From Dendrolimus kikuchii (Eukaryota; Arthropoda; Insecta; Lepidoptera; Lasiocampidae): DNA of 64,000 nucleotides. The translations under genes and the position numbers were made by a program. Location: assembly GCA_019925095.2 (NCBI GenBank), contig CM034411.1:9942001-10006000 (forward strand). The letters run 5' to 3'. Shown in pieces: positions 21,228 to 31,999 of the stretch. A model generated the notes under the pieces. The model had not been told where the DNA came from and did not search any database. It saw nothing but the letters and a program-made list of their open reading frames with translations. The first letter of the stretch is position 1. The number at the start of each line of letters is the position of its first letter.

Positions 21228-21540
21228 GGTTTGATTGATAAAGGTATATTAATTTTGATTGAACAACGTACCTATATGACAATTTCAGAATTAACTTTCA
21301 TAGAACACTTGTGCTGATATTACTGATGTATCTACATTTGAGTTTTTTCTTCGTACAGCTATATCTTCATTTAACTTAAGCTTTGATTGATAGAGATATA
21401 TTATTTTGATTGAACAACGTACCTACACGATGACTGCAGTATTATCTTTCGTAGAACACTTTTAATTGGTATTACTGATATAACTTCATTAGAGATTTTT
21501 CTTCGTCCACCTATATCTTTATTTAACTTAAAGGTACTTA
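21228..21540. repeat. Dimeric tandem repeat, ~152 bp
   Basis: Two diverged copies in tandem: 'ttgattgaacaacgtaccta' occurs near 21256 and 21409, and 'cttcatttaactta' or 'ctttatttaactta' ends each unit. No coding content. Confidence 0.75.
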
Positions 21541-21654
21541 TTTGTTAAGTTACAATACAATACTTAATACAAGGTTTAGTAAAATATTTAAAAATAATAA
21601 ACATTATTTACCTTATTAAATATTAAGCGTAAGTAAGTGTAAACTAATCGGGGT

Positions 21655-21775
21655 GAGTACAATTTTTTTAAATGTTCCATGAACTATACTAAAATAAGTA
21701 ACCCCGAATAACCGGAACCGAACCGGAAATCAGCCAATAGCATTTTTTTTTGCTAGATTAGAGACATTATATCTG
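21655..21775. repeat. Interspersed repeat (reverse copy of 3094-3260)
   Basis: Contains 'ccggaaccgaaccggaaatc' and 'gctagattagagacattata', the reverse complement of sequence in the insert at 3094-3260. The element boundaries are not clear. Confidence 0.6.
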
Positions 21776-22305
21776 GTAAGATAATCGAATCTGTCCTAAG
21801 ATTCTTATTACTCGTGTTAGGATTAACAAATCCTAGATAGAACTATATGGTAAATTTAGGGCCAACATTTTAATCATCCATATAAAAGTTATCAGTCGAA
21901 TAAATTATAACCTGAGTGAATTCAAACGTGAGACCATTCAGCTGATTTATTCGTGCAATTGACATTTTTAATTTTTCCATGCTATACGTTATTCTATGAA
22001 TCACTTTTGTCTGTTGATTGAAAGATCGTCCCTTAGAGTAGCGAAAAAAAGCGCTGAATTGACTTCGCAAAATGATGTATAATTAATACGAATCTTTTCT
22101 TCTAAATGAGTAACAATTTAAAAAATATGTCGCAATCGTAAACAATACGCCAAATATGCAAAATATCAACAAAAAAACAAATACTAGTTACTTATACTAT
22201 CAATATCTTTCCCACTACAAGAATAGAAATCAACTGTACAGTATCATTTTAATTTATTCAGTAATTATACTACACTCACGTTATGAGGATACTTGTTTAT
22301 TATCG
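21776..22305. other. AT-rich DNA, nothing recognised
   Basis: No supported feature. Confidence 0.4.
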
Positions 22306-22619
22306 TATCCGTGCAGGAACGGAGAAATAATACAATTTAAGGTGGCCGGGCGGCCTGTCGTAAGAGGCGACTTAACAACCCACAGCCCGGTGGTAGGGCA
22401 TTTGCCCGACTGGATGGCTACCACTCCTGGTCTAAAGTATGTCGCCATAACAACCTTGGGTTGTGTTCCGGCATTAGTGACCAGGCTCCAATCTCCCTTA
22501 AGAGAGCAGCAGCGCATTTGTAGCAACTTTGGTATTGCAAATGTCCATAGGCGATGGTAACCGCTTTCCATCAAGTGGGCCGTCTGCCTGTCTGCTGATC
22601 TCCTGCAATAAAAAAAAAA
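22306..22619 (+). repeat. SINE-like repeat, copy 4 (well preserved)
   Basis: Plus-orientation full-length member: head 'atccgtgcaggaacggag', core 'gtcgtaagaggcgac', tail 'ctgctgatctcctgcaat' and an A-run. Confidence 0.8.
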
Positions 22620-22852
22620 TGTAGGAAGAAAATATCCAGCCATAACACTTCCACTAGGTCGCAGGAAAAGGGGTAGATCGAGGAAATATTCGATTTCATG
22701 GGCGATGAGCATTGACACTTATGACAGATGTCAAAGATCGTCGGAGTGAAGAAAAACAGTAGGAATAACGAAGAGGGCGCAACCGGGATTCAACGGTAGA
22801 ATGATGGTTCTCATTCATATCCAGTCTAAGTTACAATAAGTAACAGTACGTA

Positions 22853-23156
22853 TTTTTTTATTGCGTGAGTTCAGCAGACAGGCAGACGGCCCACCTGATG
22901 AAAAGCGGTTACAATCGTCTAGCGACATTTGTAATGTGCTGTCGCTTTCTAGACGGAGACTAGAGCCTGGCCCAAAATGGCGGAACACAACTTAAGGTTG
23001 TTATGGCGGCATACTGTAGACCAGGGGTGGTAGCCATCTAGACGGGTAATTACCCTACCGCCTAGCTGTGGGTTGTTTCGTCCCATCATGCAACAGGCCG
23101 CTCGGCCTGTTGCATTTTTGTTGCAAGTTGTATTCTTTCTCCATTCCTGCACGGTT
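22853..23156 (-). repeat. SINE-like repeat, copy 5 (diverged)
   Basis: Minus-orientation member. The core is altered: near 23092-23112 a short inverted repeat (caacaggccg / cggcctgttg) replaces the usual head sequence, followed by 'catttttgttgcaag' before the family resumes. Confidence 0.7.
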
Positions 23157-24367
23157 AAAATTATTTTAATTAATAAAAATTAGGTTACTTAAGCGAGCGT
23201 AACACAGTCAAAAATCTGTTTTTGATTCTATTATATTCATAAAGTAAAGAAAACGACAATTTTAAACAGGACTCGTGTCTTGATGTGTTTACACCTTTAT
23301 ATTTCCCGAAACATACATCTGATAAAGTGTCAGCAACCCTATTTCGTGCTCAATAAAGTTGAATATCCCTTAGCACTGAGATTTAACTTACAACCTTTTA
23401 AACTATTTATCACAGCACTATCACACAATCATGGTACAACCTGTATTAAATACAAATTTTCCTGGAATCGCACTCACACTGCAGAATAGAGAGGAAGAGA
23501 GACAGAAACGTTAGGGAGAATGTATACCAGAAATCTAGCTCTATTGATTTATAACTGAAAATTGCAACTGCGTAGTAGATTCATGCATTATAGGGTTCCG
23601 TAGCGAAATATCCCTTAGCAATGGGTTCCGTAGAAAACTTAACTTTTCGGTTTTCATGTCTCGCTGTCCGTCTGTCTGTCTTCTTAAGTCACAATGGAGG
23701 ATGAAATTTAATAGAAAACTAGGTGTATGTTTTATATTCAATGACAGAAAATTCTAAACTAATAAAATAAACCAAATTTAGTTTTAAGTTACTAACATTT
23801 TATATTTATTTCTATACTTGTTATATATTTTATTTATTTCATGAGTAGTTTAAACTAAACTAACCTTAAAAAAAATACAACTAAATATTGAAAATAAAAG
23901 AAATTATAAATAAATTAATACTATACTATAAATTTATCTAAAAATAAACTATGTATACAAACTAAAATTAAACTATACAACCTAAAGCTTTTAAGTAATC
24001 TTTATTTATTAATATAAACTTGCATGTGTCCGCGTCTTCGTCCACGTTAGACAGGTAACAAAGATTACAGTTGTTCTGACAATAATTAAAATGAAAAGTT
24101 ATTTCCAACAGGGCAATGGACTCTTTAGTATGAAAATACATGAACCAGAAATTCCGACAAAAACCCGGGATACGTAATGTTATTAAAGACAAACAACTAC
24201 AACTGTTCTACTAAAGATGTCTAATAACAATAGAAACTGTTACATCAAGCAAGTACTAAAATCACTCGATTTCTAAGTTACAAAATCCCGGGAAATATAA
24301 AAAGTCCCAATCTACCGAAGCAAGAATTCAAGCTATGGGCTTTTTTAATTGTATTGGAATTGCCAAT
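23157..24367. other. AT-rich DNA, nothing recognised
   Basis: About 1.2 kb with no supported gene or repeat; the short frames look random. Confidence 0.4.
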
Positions 24368-24680
24368 ATTTTTTTATATGGCATGAGTTCAGTAGATAGG
24401 CAGACGGCCCACCTTATGGAAAGCGGTTACCATCGCCTATGGGACATTTTTAACACCAAACGTCCCCAATGTGCTGCCGCTCTCTAAAGAGAGACTGGAA
24501 CCTGGCCATTAATGTCGGAACACAGCTCAAGGTTGTTATGGTGGCATACCATAGACCAGGGGTGGTAGCCATCCAGACCGGTAAATACCCTATCACCTGG
24601 TTGTAAGTTGTTTTGCCACCTCTTATGACAGGCCGCCCGTCCGCAGGAAATTGTATTCTTTCACCGTTCCTGCACGGATA
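24368..24680 (-). repeat. SINE-like repeat, copy 6
   Basis: Minus-orientation full-length member from 'ccgtgcaggaacggtg' near 24680 to the tail near 24368. Confidence 0.75.
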
Positions 24681-26160
24681 TGATTTTACTTACACTCTAA
24701 CCATTTTAAACCGCTCCCGTGAAAATTTACCGCGGGATTCCCGGGATATACAGTATTTTTTTTTAATGTAATTAATGTGTATATGTGCCCCATAATACAT
24801 TTACTCTCCAAAGTAACGTCATAGATCATCAATTCATAATGTATTTATTAACAAGTGATTTTTTTGCGATGGTTATAGTATTTATATATTAATTTTTTAC
24901 ACCCTTGGACAAACGAAAAAGGACTAATTAATGCGGAACACAGGTTATAACTTTACTTAAAGGAAGACACCCAGAAATCTTTTGGAGTATAATTATGGAC
25001 CAATATTCAAATTATAAATTACAACACCACACAAGGTCACAAACACACAACTAACAACAAAACTTAAACACATACCCACACCAATACGCACTACCACCGC
25101 ACTACATTACACGCACACTTCACAAACAAACCAAAACACACAAAGAACTTAAAAATTAGTAACCCACTAGTTAGGATAACAATATATAGGTATAGACATA
25201 AGGCACACACTGCACATGTACTTCCTACAACACCAGCATGTAACAGATACAATCTACATTAGTATAAGTTTAGTATTAAAATTAGAATAAATTAATACAA
25301 TAAGTTATTCTTAAGGTACACCACAACACAAACATACATTCATTAAATGTCACACACAATAGGTAAAATGTACTAGTTTCTCACCTTTTATGGCTCAATG
25401 AATATGGATAGGAAAACCATCAAAGAAAGTCAACTAGATATAAAATCATAGCAAACGAGTCCTATGAACATATTTGAAATAGTAACTAGCACGTCGCAGC
25501 GGTCCACTCTTTTAAGGCTATATATAAAGCTCGATATCCACAGAAGCGGTGACGTGGTCAGAGTAAAAGCGACAAGAGAATATCTCTCTAAATCATAGAG
25601 GCAGTTTTATAATAGAGATGGTACAGGTAAGAAAAAATAATTGCGAAAACAAAATGGACTTCTAAAGTTATATACGTTACCAACACTAGTTTAAAAGCGA
25701 TTCCTTACACTTAGTTACGTACATAATTATTTTTAATTTATTTCTGAGGCCTTACTCTCAAACGACTTTCGTCACTAGTGTTCGTTCGATCAGCCCAAAA
25801 TAGTCAATGAAATTTTAGATAAAAGAAAGAAACAGAAAAGATTTCTTATAATCTATAGAAAATAAAAACACAATGGAAAATATACTATAAATATATATAA
25901 AAAAAACAACCACAAAAGATCTAAAACAAAAACGAACGACGTATGCGTATGCGATTTTGCTTGTGAAACCTTTGGTTATGGCGGCGTGTTAAGTTATCAA
26001 CGTTTAAAACCGGGTCGATTTGCAATTCACTTGACAGCTTTGAAAATTTTAAATGAAAATTCAATTTTTTACTTCAGTTACAGCAAATAAATATGACTCA
26101 TCTCTCCGCTGAACCGCAATATTTAAACTTAAGCAATGTGGAGTCAGTTGAAGTACGTTG
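24681..26160. other. AT-rich DNA, nothing recognised
   Basis: About 1.5 kb of low-complexity, A/C-rich to AT-rich sequence (25000-25350 is rich in 'acac' words). No supported gene. Confidence 0.4.
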
Positions 26161-26515
26161 TTATAGTAGTGGCTTGTGATAGATTTGCTCTTCTCTGACT
26201 TCATCTCCACTTTGGTGAATATCATGGAAGTTCGTCGTATTGGCCCTTAAGAGCCGCGGTGATTTTCTGTGCTCTGTTGGTAGGGAAATTTTTACTTCAT
26301 CATATAGATACGATTCATCACTCCATTGAACCGCATTCTCTAAAATGAAACAATCTGAAGACGGCTGAGTCAGATAGTTATAGCATTCGCTTGAGACAGA
26401 TATCATGTTCTCTGTGCCTCGACATTGGTCGGTACATAGATCATCGAAATTCATCGTGCCGGCCTTTAACGAGCGCAGCGATTTTCTGTGCTCTGTGGGT
26501 ACAAGGCTTAAATTG
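26080..26515 (-). repeat. Imperfect ~200-bp tandem duplication with coding potential
   Basis: Two units lie in direct repeat. Both contain 'gattttctgtgctctg' (26261 and 26471), 'catcatggaagttcg'-like or 'catcgaaattcatcg'-like words, and 'gaaccgcaatatttaaa' or 'gaaccgcattctctaaa'. On the minus strand both encode PTEHRKS followed by a related segment ending in NFxDxH/L. The duplication is in register with the reading frame. Confidence 0.65.
26161..26454 (-). CDS. Candidate host ORF, 97 aa, with TATA/Inr upstream
   Basis: The first ATG (26454, A at -3) after a well-spaced TATA/initiator pair opens a 97-codon acidic frame starting 'MNFDDLCTDQCRGTEN' and ending 'EEQIYHKPLL'. The frame is also open upstream to about 26565, giving a first PTEHRKS copy that precedes this ATG; the second copy is inside the ORF at about residues 60-66. 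No signal peptide, membrane helix or known domain is visible. An intact repeated peptide in one frame argues mildly for coding. No family is recognised, and a non-coding transcript is equally possible. Confidence 0.35.
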   Translation of the reverse strand: MNFDDLCTDQCRGTENMISVSSECYNYLTQPSSDCFILENAVQWSDESYLYDEVKISLPTEHRKSPRLLRANTTNFHDIHQSGDEVREEQIYHKPLL

Positions 26516-26587
26516 AACCGTCCAGTGTCGGACTCAGCCGCTTTGATGTCACGGCACGTAACACAAATTTAGAGCCAGAACCTTCTG

Positions 26588-26617
26588 TGAAAGCGTTCGC
26601 GCGTCGCCGCTTTTATA
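26588..26617 (-). promoter_or_regulatory. Candidate TATA box and initiator (minus strand)
   Basis: TATAAAAG reads on the minus strand from 26617 to 26610. A TCACAG initiator-like site has its A at 26588, 29 bases downstream, the standard insect spacing. The downstream sequence has no ATG until 26454. GC-rich DNA between the two elements makes a chance AT-rich match less likely than elsewhere. Confidence 0.35.
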
Positions 26618-26619
26618 TT

Positions 26620-27080
26620 TAAAAGGGCCTGTACGAAAATAATACGGTGTTAATTATGTACGTTCGCTTAACGTCACGGCTTTGCCGTTGAGCGAAAGTG
26701 GATGAGCCTTTGTTTATAGCAGTATGCAGATGAAGTTAGTTAAGGACAATAGTTTAAGACACGAGCATCTGTGTTAACGGTTGCTATTAAGGTTACGTTT
26801 ATGCTAATAATATAAATTTGTTTATGAAAGTGCTTATGAAACCGTAATGCGATATCTTGTCTTCAACTACTGTCTATTTCAAATACGACGGTATGCCTGA
26901 TACATCCCATAGAACGTAACTTGTAGCAATATCTTATACTTGACCTATGAATTAGATACATATAGAAATTTTAATTATGCAGAAGTATATTGATACTATT
27001 TTCTTAAGTTTTCGCGACTTGTATACATAATAAAACTACGTTTTAACGGTTTTAAGCGCGGTAATTTATTTGATTTTGGT
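26620..27080. other. Spacer upstream of the Jockey LINE
   Basis: It contains a stem-loop at about 26663-26696 (ttcgcttaacg / cgttgagcgaa with an inner acggc / gccgt stem). Otherwise nothing is recognised. Confidence 0.4.
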
Positions 27081-27237
27081 TATTCCGACGTCACCCGTTC
27101 CGCCTCGGCAGTCCGTTATTCGTGTTCGTTGTGTTCGTTCGCTCACACGGTCGATTTGTGTTTTTTCTGTGACAGTGCAGTGAAAAGTGCGTCATCAGGT
27201 GGTTTTTCCACCAAATCGTTCGTCCCCTTTAGGGACA

Positions 27238-29046
27238 ATGGACGGCGTGGAGTCTTCTCCATCGCCGTTGGAGGGTTTGCTGTCGTTTTTACGGCAGCAA
27301 TTCCCTCACGTACTATATCAATTTTTGGGGACTGCGGAGTCCCAATCAATCGCGTCCGTTATCTCGGAACTTAATTCCGAGAAACCGATACACCTGCAAG
27401 GGGCCCCCGGGCAGGCCCCCCTCCCCGCGCCCGCGTCTGCCGCGACCATCGCACCCCCCGCGACCCCCGCCGCCGCGCTTACCGCGGACTACCTGCGCTC
27501 CGCCATAGCGCTCGCCCCCCCCGCGTCCGTACCCGCTACGTTACCGGTTCGCCCGCCGCCCGCACCCCCGCTCAGCGATACGCACCGTGTGGCACCAAAA
27601 TCGCGCGCCTCGTATTCCCGCGGTTCCGCGTCGGGACAACCGCGTTCGAGCTCCGCGAGTTCAGCGACATCACGTTCGCGATCTCCTATCCACCGAGTAA
27701 TCGATTCTCGTCGAGAAATCGACTTGTCCCCTGAAGGTCCGCAATACCTCAGGGATGCCCCTCTCTCACTGGCTGATGAATTAACCCCCATGGATGTCGC
27801 GCCTCCCGCGAACATCCCCCTTGACCGCGAAGACGATGACGGTTTTATAACCGTCAATCGCTCGAAAAAGCGTAAGACCCAGAGGGAGGTCCCCCCCAAC
27901 CCCGCACCCACTGCGGGCAGCAAACCGACAGCGGCACCCTCCAGCCGCCCTGGGCCACCTTCCCAGCGCCCACCGCCACCCCTAGTTATCCGCGAAAAAG
28001 CCCACTGGCTCCAACTCGCTTCGGAACTGCCAGGTAAGGCAATTTCTATTAAAGAAGCCCGTGATACCCAACACGGCATCAAAGTTATGGTCACGTCTTC
28101 AAGTGACCACCGCGCCCTAACATCTCTATTATGTGACCGTAAAATCGGTTACTACACTTATGCCTTGCCGGAAGAAAAACGCCTTCGGGCTGTAATCCGC
28201 GGACTCCCACAGGAAATCGAGTGTTCCTACATTCTCGAGGACCTTAAATCTCAAGCGCTACCGGTGCACGAAGTGCACCGTATGCACAGAGGCGACGCCA
28301 CAAAGTCGCCTCTAAACCTAGTATTGGTTGTCCTCGACCTCTCCCCAGAGGGGAAAAAGATCTTCGAACTTGAGAAGGTCTGTGGCCTCTCTGGCCTTCG
28401 TGTGGAACGTCCACACGAAAAACATACACTACGGCAGTGTCATCGCTGCCAACTTTATGGGCACTCTGCCCTTCATTGTCAATCCCGTCCCAGGTGCGTC
28501 AAGTGCCTGGGGGACCACGGGACCCCGGAGTGCACTCGCACCCGGGACTCCCCGGAGCCACCGAGCTGCATCCTCTGCGGCAAAGCGGGTCACCCCGCAA
28601 ACTACAGAGGCTGCCCTGCCGCCCCCCGACCCAAACGTAAGGTCGGAAAGGACAATGCCCAAAAAGGCACTAAGAAAGTGCCGAACAAACCCGCATTCGT
28701 GGCGGCCCCCCTTCCAGTGGTAAACCACTGGACGGGTCTTCCCGCGATGGAAGCGTTCCCACCGTTAAGGGCGCGCGCCCCAGCTACGGCCGGCTTACTC
28801 CCGGCCACCCCCGCCCCCGCCCCCATTTCGAAGGCACCTTCTGGGCCGTCAGCACACCACTCTATAGCGGAGGACTTAGCCTTGGCGACTAAATTCGCCA
28901 AGAACTTGCCCTTCGACCTAGAAGAGGTCCAACTCTTGGCTCGGAAACTGAGACAAGTTTCAGAGTCAAGTCAACCCTCCCTCCGGGATCAACTCGTGAT
29001 TGAAATGGATCACGCGTACCTCCTCCAGATACTTAGGTCGTTATAA
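27238..29046 (+). CDS. Jockey LINE ORF1: zinc-knuckle nucleic-acid-binding protein (602 aa)
   Basis: ORF1 proteins of Jockey elements bind element RNA and act as chaperones in the ribonucleoprotein. I start at the ATG at 27238 (MDGVESSPSPLEG) because the 17 codons above it lack an ATG. The first ~250 residues are Pro/Ala/Ser-rich and low-complexity. A basic segment (NRSKKRKTQR) is near residue 208. The central region before the knuckles ('AVIRGLPQEIECSYIL', 'HEVHRMHRG') matches the pre-C2HC region of Jockey ORF1 proteins. Three CCHC-type knuckles follow: CHRCQLYGHSALHC at 401, CVKCLGDHGTPEC at 420 and CILCGKAGHPANYRGC at 444. The frame ends with TAA, 37 bases before ORF2. It is uninterrupted and shows no sign of decay. 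Confidence 0.9.
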   Translation: MDGVESSPSPLEGLLSFLRQQFPHVLYQFLGTAESQSIASVISELNSEKPIHLQGAPGQAPLPAPASAATIAPPATPAAALTADYLRSAIALAPPASVPATLPVRPPPAPPLSDTHRVAPKSRASYSRGSASGQPRSSSASSATSRSRSPIHRVIDSRREIDLSPEGPQYLRDAPLSLADELTPMDVAPPANIPLDREDDDGFITVNRSKKRKTQREVPPNPAPTAGSKPTAAPSSRPGPPSQRPPPPLVIREKAHWLQLASELPGKAISIKEARDTQHGIKVMVTSSSDHRALTSLLCDRKIGYYTYALPEEKRLRAVIRGLPQEIECSYILEDLKSQALPVHEVHRMHRGDATKSPLNLVLVVLDLSPEGKKIFELEKVCGLSGLRVERPHEKHTLRQCHRCQLYGHSALHCQSRPRCVKCLGDHGTPECTRTRDSPEPPSCILCGKAGHPANYRGCPAAPRPKRKVGKDNAQKGTKKVPNKPAFVAAPLPVVNHWTGLPAMEAFPPLRARAPATAGLLPATPAPAPISKAPSGPSAHHSIAEDLALATKFAKNLPFDLEEVQLLARKLRQVSESSQPSLRDQLVIEMDHAYLLQILRSL

Positions 29047-29083
29047 CTAAACAACCTAGTTAAAATTTTGTTACCGGTAACAA

Positions 29084-31999
29084 ATGGCGCATGTAGGTAG
29101 GAATAAACCACGCTCATTGACTCTGGCGACTTATAACGCCAACGGCCTTCGAAACCAGCGCGACTTGGTCCATGACTTCCTGGTTACCAATCAAGTAGAT
29201 ATACTACTAGTGCAGGAGACCTTCCTGAAACCGAGTGATAGAGATCCAAAGATCTCTAACTATCGGGTCACTAGACATGACAGGATAGGCCGTGGTGGCG
29301 GCACCCTGATCTATTTCAGAAGATCTCTACATTGCATGCCCCTAGTCACCCCCCCACTAGAAGGTATGGAGGTATCCGCCTGCAGACTAGCAATGACTGG
29401 CCACCAACCCCTAGTCATAGTCTCAGCATACCTCGCATGCCAAAAACCCCTTAATAAGAAAGACCTAGAAGCCCTATTCAACTTAGGCCCGGCTGTTATA
29501 ATAGCCGGGGATCTGAATTGCAAACACGAGCAGTGGAACTGCAATACCACTAACCCCAATGGCAGAGCACTCATAAATATATCAGACAGTCTTTTGTTTG
29601 ATATACTAACTCCCTTGACCCCCACAAGATACCCCCCCAACCGCGACTGGGGGACCCCAAACATTCTCGACCTAGCATTACTGAGGGGCGTAACCCTTCA
29701 GTTCCATTCGATCGAAACGATGGACGATATAGACTCGGACCATCGTCCGGTTATACTCAGATTAGGACCACAGACAGACCAGACATCTGAAACTAGGACC
29801 TCTGTGGACTGGTTGAGACTTGAGACCCTCCTCAAGGCAACCAGCACAGAAGACCTGGACCGCATCCCGGACCATATCGAGTCCCGCCAAGACACGGAGA
29901 CGGCAATCGAGGCTCTCACCAGCCACCTTCAATCCGCAGTGCGGAACTCGTCCAGGCAGGTGCCAGTGGAGGATGACCGCCACTTATGCCTGCCGGACGA
30001 GGTGAGGGTACTGCTGAGGGAAAAGAGAGCCGCCTCCAGAGCTCACGACAGATATCCCACCGAGGATAACAGAGTCCGACTCCGCGAACTAGAGCGCGAG
30101 GTTAAACTACGTATCCGGGAAGTCAGGGAACAACGTTGGGACAGAACGTTGAGAGATATCGAACCAACTCACCAGGCGTACTGGAAGCTGGCTAGAGCTC
30201 TCAGATCAGACACCCTTACTGTCATACCCGCGCTAGAAAGAGCCGACAACACCGAGGCGTTCGATGACGAGGAGAAGGCCGAGTGCCTTGCTCAGAGTCT
30301 AGAGCTTCAATGCTCCCCCACTACGCAAAACGTCGACCAGTCACACCTGACGGAGGTAGACTCCGAGGTCGAACGTAGATCCTCCTTACCAGCGGAAACC
30401 ACACTCGACACGGTCACGGTCGAAGAAGTGCAAGATCTGATCAAGTCTCTCAAACCGCGAAAGGCCCCAGGGACCGATGGCATCAACAATCGCGTTTTAA
30501 AACTTCTACCCGCCCATCTAATTATAATCCTGGTGAGCATCTTCAATGCCGCCATAACAAACTGCTCCTTTCCCGCGATCTGGAAGGAGGCAGATGTCAT
30601 CGGTATTCACAAGCCGGGAAAACCGGCTAATAAACCGTCCAGCTACCGTCCAATCAGCCTACTGAGCGCACTCAGCAAGCTTTACGAAAGGGTCATCCTC
30701 TCTCGACTTAGAGATTTTGCCTTCAGCAAACATCTAATACCCGATGAGCAATTTGGCTTCCGTGCCAGACACTCATGCGTCCAACAGGTGCACCGCATCA
30801 CGGAGCACATATTATCTCACTTTGCCCATCGCCCCCGCCCTATAGGAACAGCCGCACTGTTCCTAGACGTAGCAAAAGCCTTCGACAAGGTCTGGCACAA
30901 CGGCTTGATTTACAAGCTGTACCAGTTCGGTGTGCCAGACAGACTCGTGCTCATCTTGCGAGACTTCCTCCTAGGTCGTAGCTTCCGTTTTCGAGTGGAG
31001 GGAACGCGCTCGTCCCCTCACCCACTCACAGCCGGTGTACCACAGGGCTCGGCCCTGTCGCCACTACTCTTCACGCTGTACACCAGCGACATCCCAAAAA
31101 CTCCAGATGTGGAGTTGGCCCTCTTCGCGGATGACACCGCACTCTATACATCAGATCGCAACCGACAAATGGCTTGCGTCCGGCTGCAGGCAGCTGTCAC
31201 AGAGCTAGGCGAATGGTTTCGCAAATGGAGGATAGAGGTAAACCCGGAGAAAAGCGCAGCAATGTTCTTTTCCCCGGGCACGCTTCGCTCCCCCAAACGC
31301 GCTAGCCTTCGCCTAAAAACCATTTCGCTCTACGACCAACAAATCCCCTGGGCAAAGTACACCAAATATCTTGGTGTCACCCTAGATCGGAACTTGCGCT
31401 TCAACGAGCATATCACTATAGTCCGAAATAGAGCGCGATTTGTGATGGGTCGTTTAGCACCCATGATAGACAAACGAAGCAAAATGTCCCTCAGACACAA
31501 GCTTACTCTGTATAAAACATGCATCCGCCCGATCATGACATACGCGAGTGTGGTATTCGGCCATGCCAAGCCTGCCCTATTAGATAAACTGCAAATTGTG
31601 CAGAATAAATTCATGCGCAGAGCCGTCGGTGCTCCCCTCTATATGCGTAACGTCGACCTCCACCGCGATCTGGAGCTTCCCTCCATCAAAAACTACATTA
31701 CGTCGCTCTCGCGTAAGTATTTCGATCTCGCGCCGCATCATCGAAATCCGCTCGTCGTGTCCGCGTCCGATTATAAGCCTCGGCGAAAGGCTCTCGTACG
31801 ACGACCGCGTAACGTCCTCACGGACAGGGTCGACGTTATCACAAAACGGCTGGCCCGGATCAGCCCGCCCGCGGTTAGGACGGCAGGCTGGCAGGCACGG
31901 ACAGACAGACACAGACGGCGGCGTCTCAGGCGCCGCCAATCAAGATCTCTCCACGTCCCTGCGAGGGACGTTAGGAGACATAGCCCCCCCACAGGATAG
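29084..31999 (+). CDS. Jockey LINE ORF2: endonuclease and reverse transcriptase (971 aa)
   Basis: This protein nicks target DNA and copies element RNA by target-primed reverse transcription. An apurinic-type endonuclease occupies about residues 12-225: 'LATYNANGL' with N18, 'VQETF' with E45, 'AGDLN' with D143, 'SDHRPV' with D219 and H220. The RT spans about 440-760: 'KAPGTDGINNRVLKLLP', 'YRPISLLSALSKLYERVI', 'DVAKAFDKVWHNGLIYKL', 'GVPQGSALSPLLFTLY' and the catalytic FADD at 681-684. The thumb has 'YTKYLGVTLDRNLRFNEHI'. The last ~60 residues are Arg-rich; comparison with the truncated copy at 32225 suggests a one-base frame difference near 31925, so the natural C-terminus may differ. Expected catalytic residues are present and there are no internal stops, so the copy may be recently active. 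Confidence 0.92.
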   Translation: MAHVGRNKPRSLTLATYNANGLRNQRDLVHDFLVTNQVDILLVQETFLKPSDRDPKISNYRVTRHDRIGRGGGTLIYFRRSLHCMPLVTPPLEGMEVSACRLAMTGHQPLVIVSAYLACQKPLNKKDLEALFNLGPAVIIAGDLNCKHEQWNCNTTNPNGRALINISDSLLFDILTPLTPTRYPPNRDWGTPNILDLALLRGVTLQFHSIETMDDIDSDHRPVILRLGPQTDQTSETRTSVDWLRLETLLKATSTEDLDRIPDHIESRQDTETAIEALTSHLQSAVRNSSRQVPVEDDRHLCLPDEVRVLLREKRAASRAHDRYPTEDNRVRLRELEREVKLRIREVREQRWDRTLRDIEPTHQAYWKLARALRSDTLTVIPALERADNTEAFDDEEKAECLAQSLELQCSPTTQNVDQSHLTEVDSEVERRSSLPAETTLDTVTVEEVQDLIKSLKPRKAPGTDGINNRVLKLLPAHLIIILVSIFNAAITNCSFPAIWKEADVIGIHKPGKPANKPSSYRPISLLSALSKLYERVILSRLRDFAFSKHLIPDEQFGFRARHSCVQQVHRITEHILSHFAHRPRPIGTAALFLDVAKAFDKVWHNGLIYKLYQFGVPDRLVLILRDFLLGRSFRFRVEGTRSSPHPLTAGVPQGSALSPLLFTLYTSDIPKTPDVELALFADDTALYTSDRNRQMACVRLQAAVTELGEWFRKWRIEVNPEKSAAMFFSPGTLRSPKRASLRLKTISLYDQQIPWAKYTKYLGVTLDRNLRFNEHITIVRNRARFVMGRLAPMIDKRSKMSLRHKLTLYKTCIRPIMTYASVVFGHAKPALLDKLQIVQNKFMRRAVGAPLYMRNVDLHRDLELPSIKNYITSLSRKYFDLAPHHRNPLVVSASDYKPRRKALVRRPRNVLTDRVDVITKRLARISPPAVRTAGWQARTDRHRRRRLRRRQSRSLHVPARDVRRHSPPTG

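Noticed and set aside
22281..22718. 145-codon minus-strand frame and similar frames at 12028, 12566, 53263 and 61101
   Set aside because: All are readings of the SINE-like family; the frame is not maintained between copies.
27088..27103. 5' target-site duplication of the Jockey LINE (cgacgtcacccgt vs cgatgtcacctgt at 33080)
   Set aside because: The match is imperfect and the second site is ~950 bp beyond the element end; probably coincidence.
27489..28094. 201-codon minus-strand frame
   Set aside because: Antisense shadow of the GC-rich Pro/Ala/Arg-coding part of Jockey ORF1.
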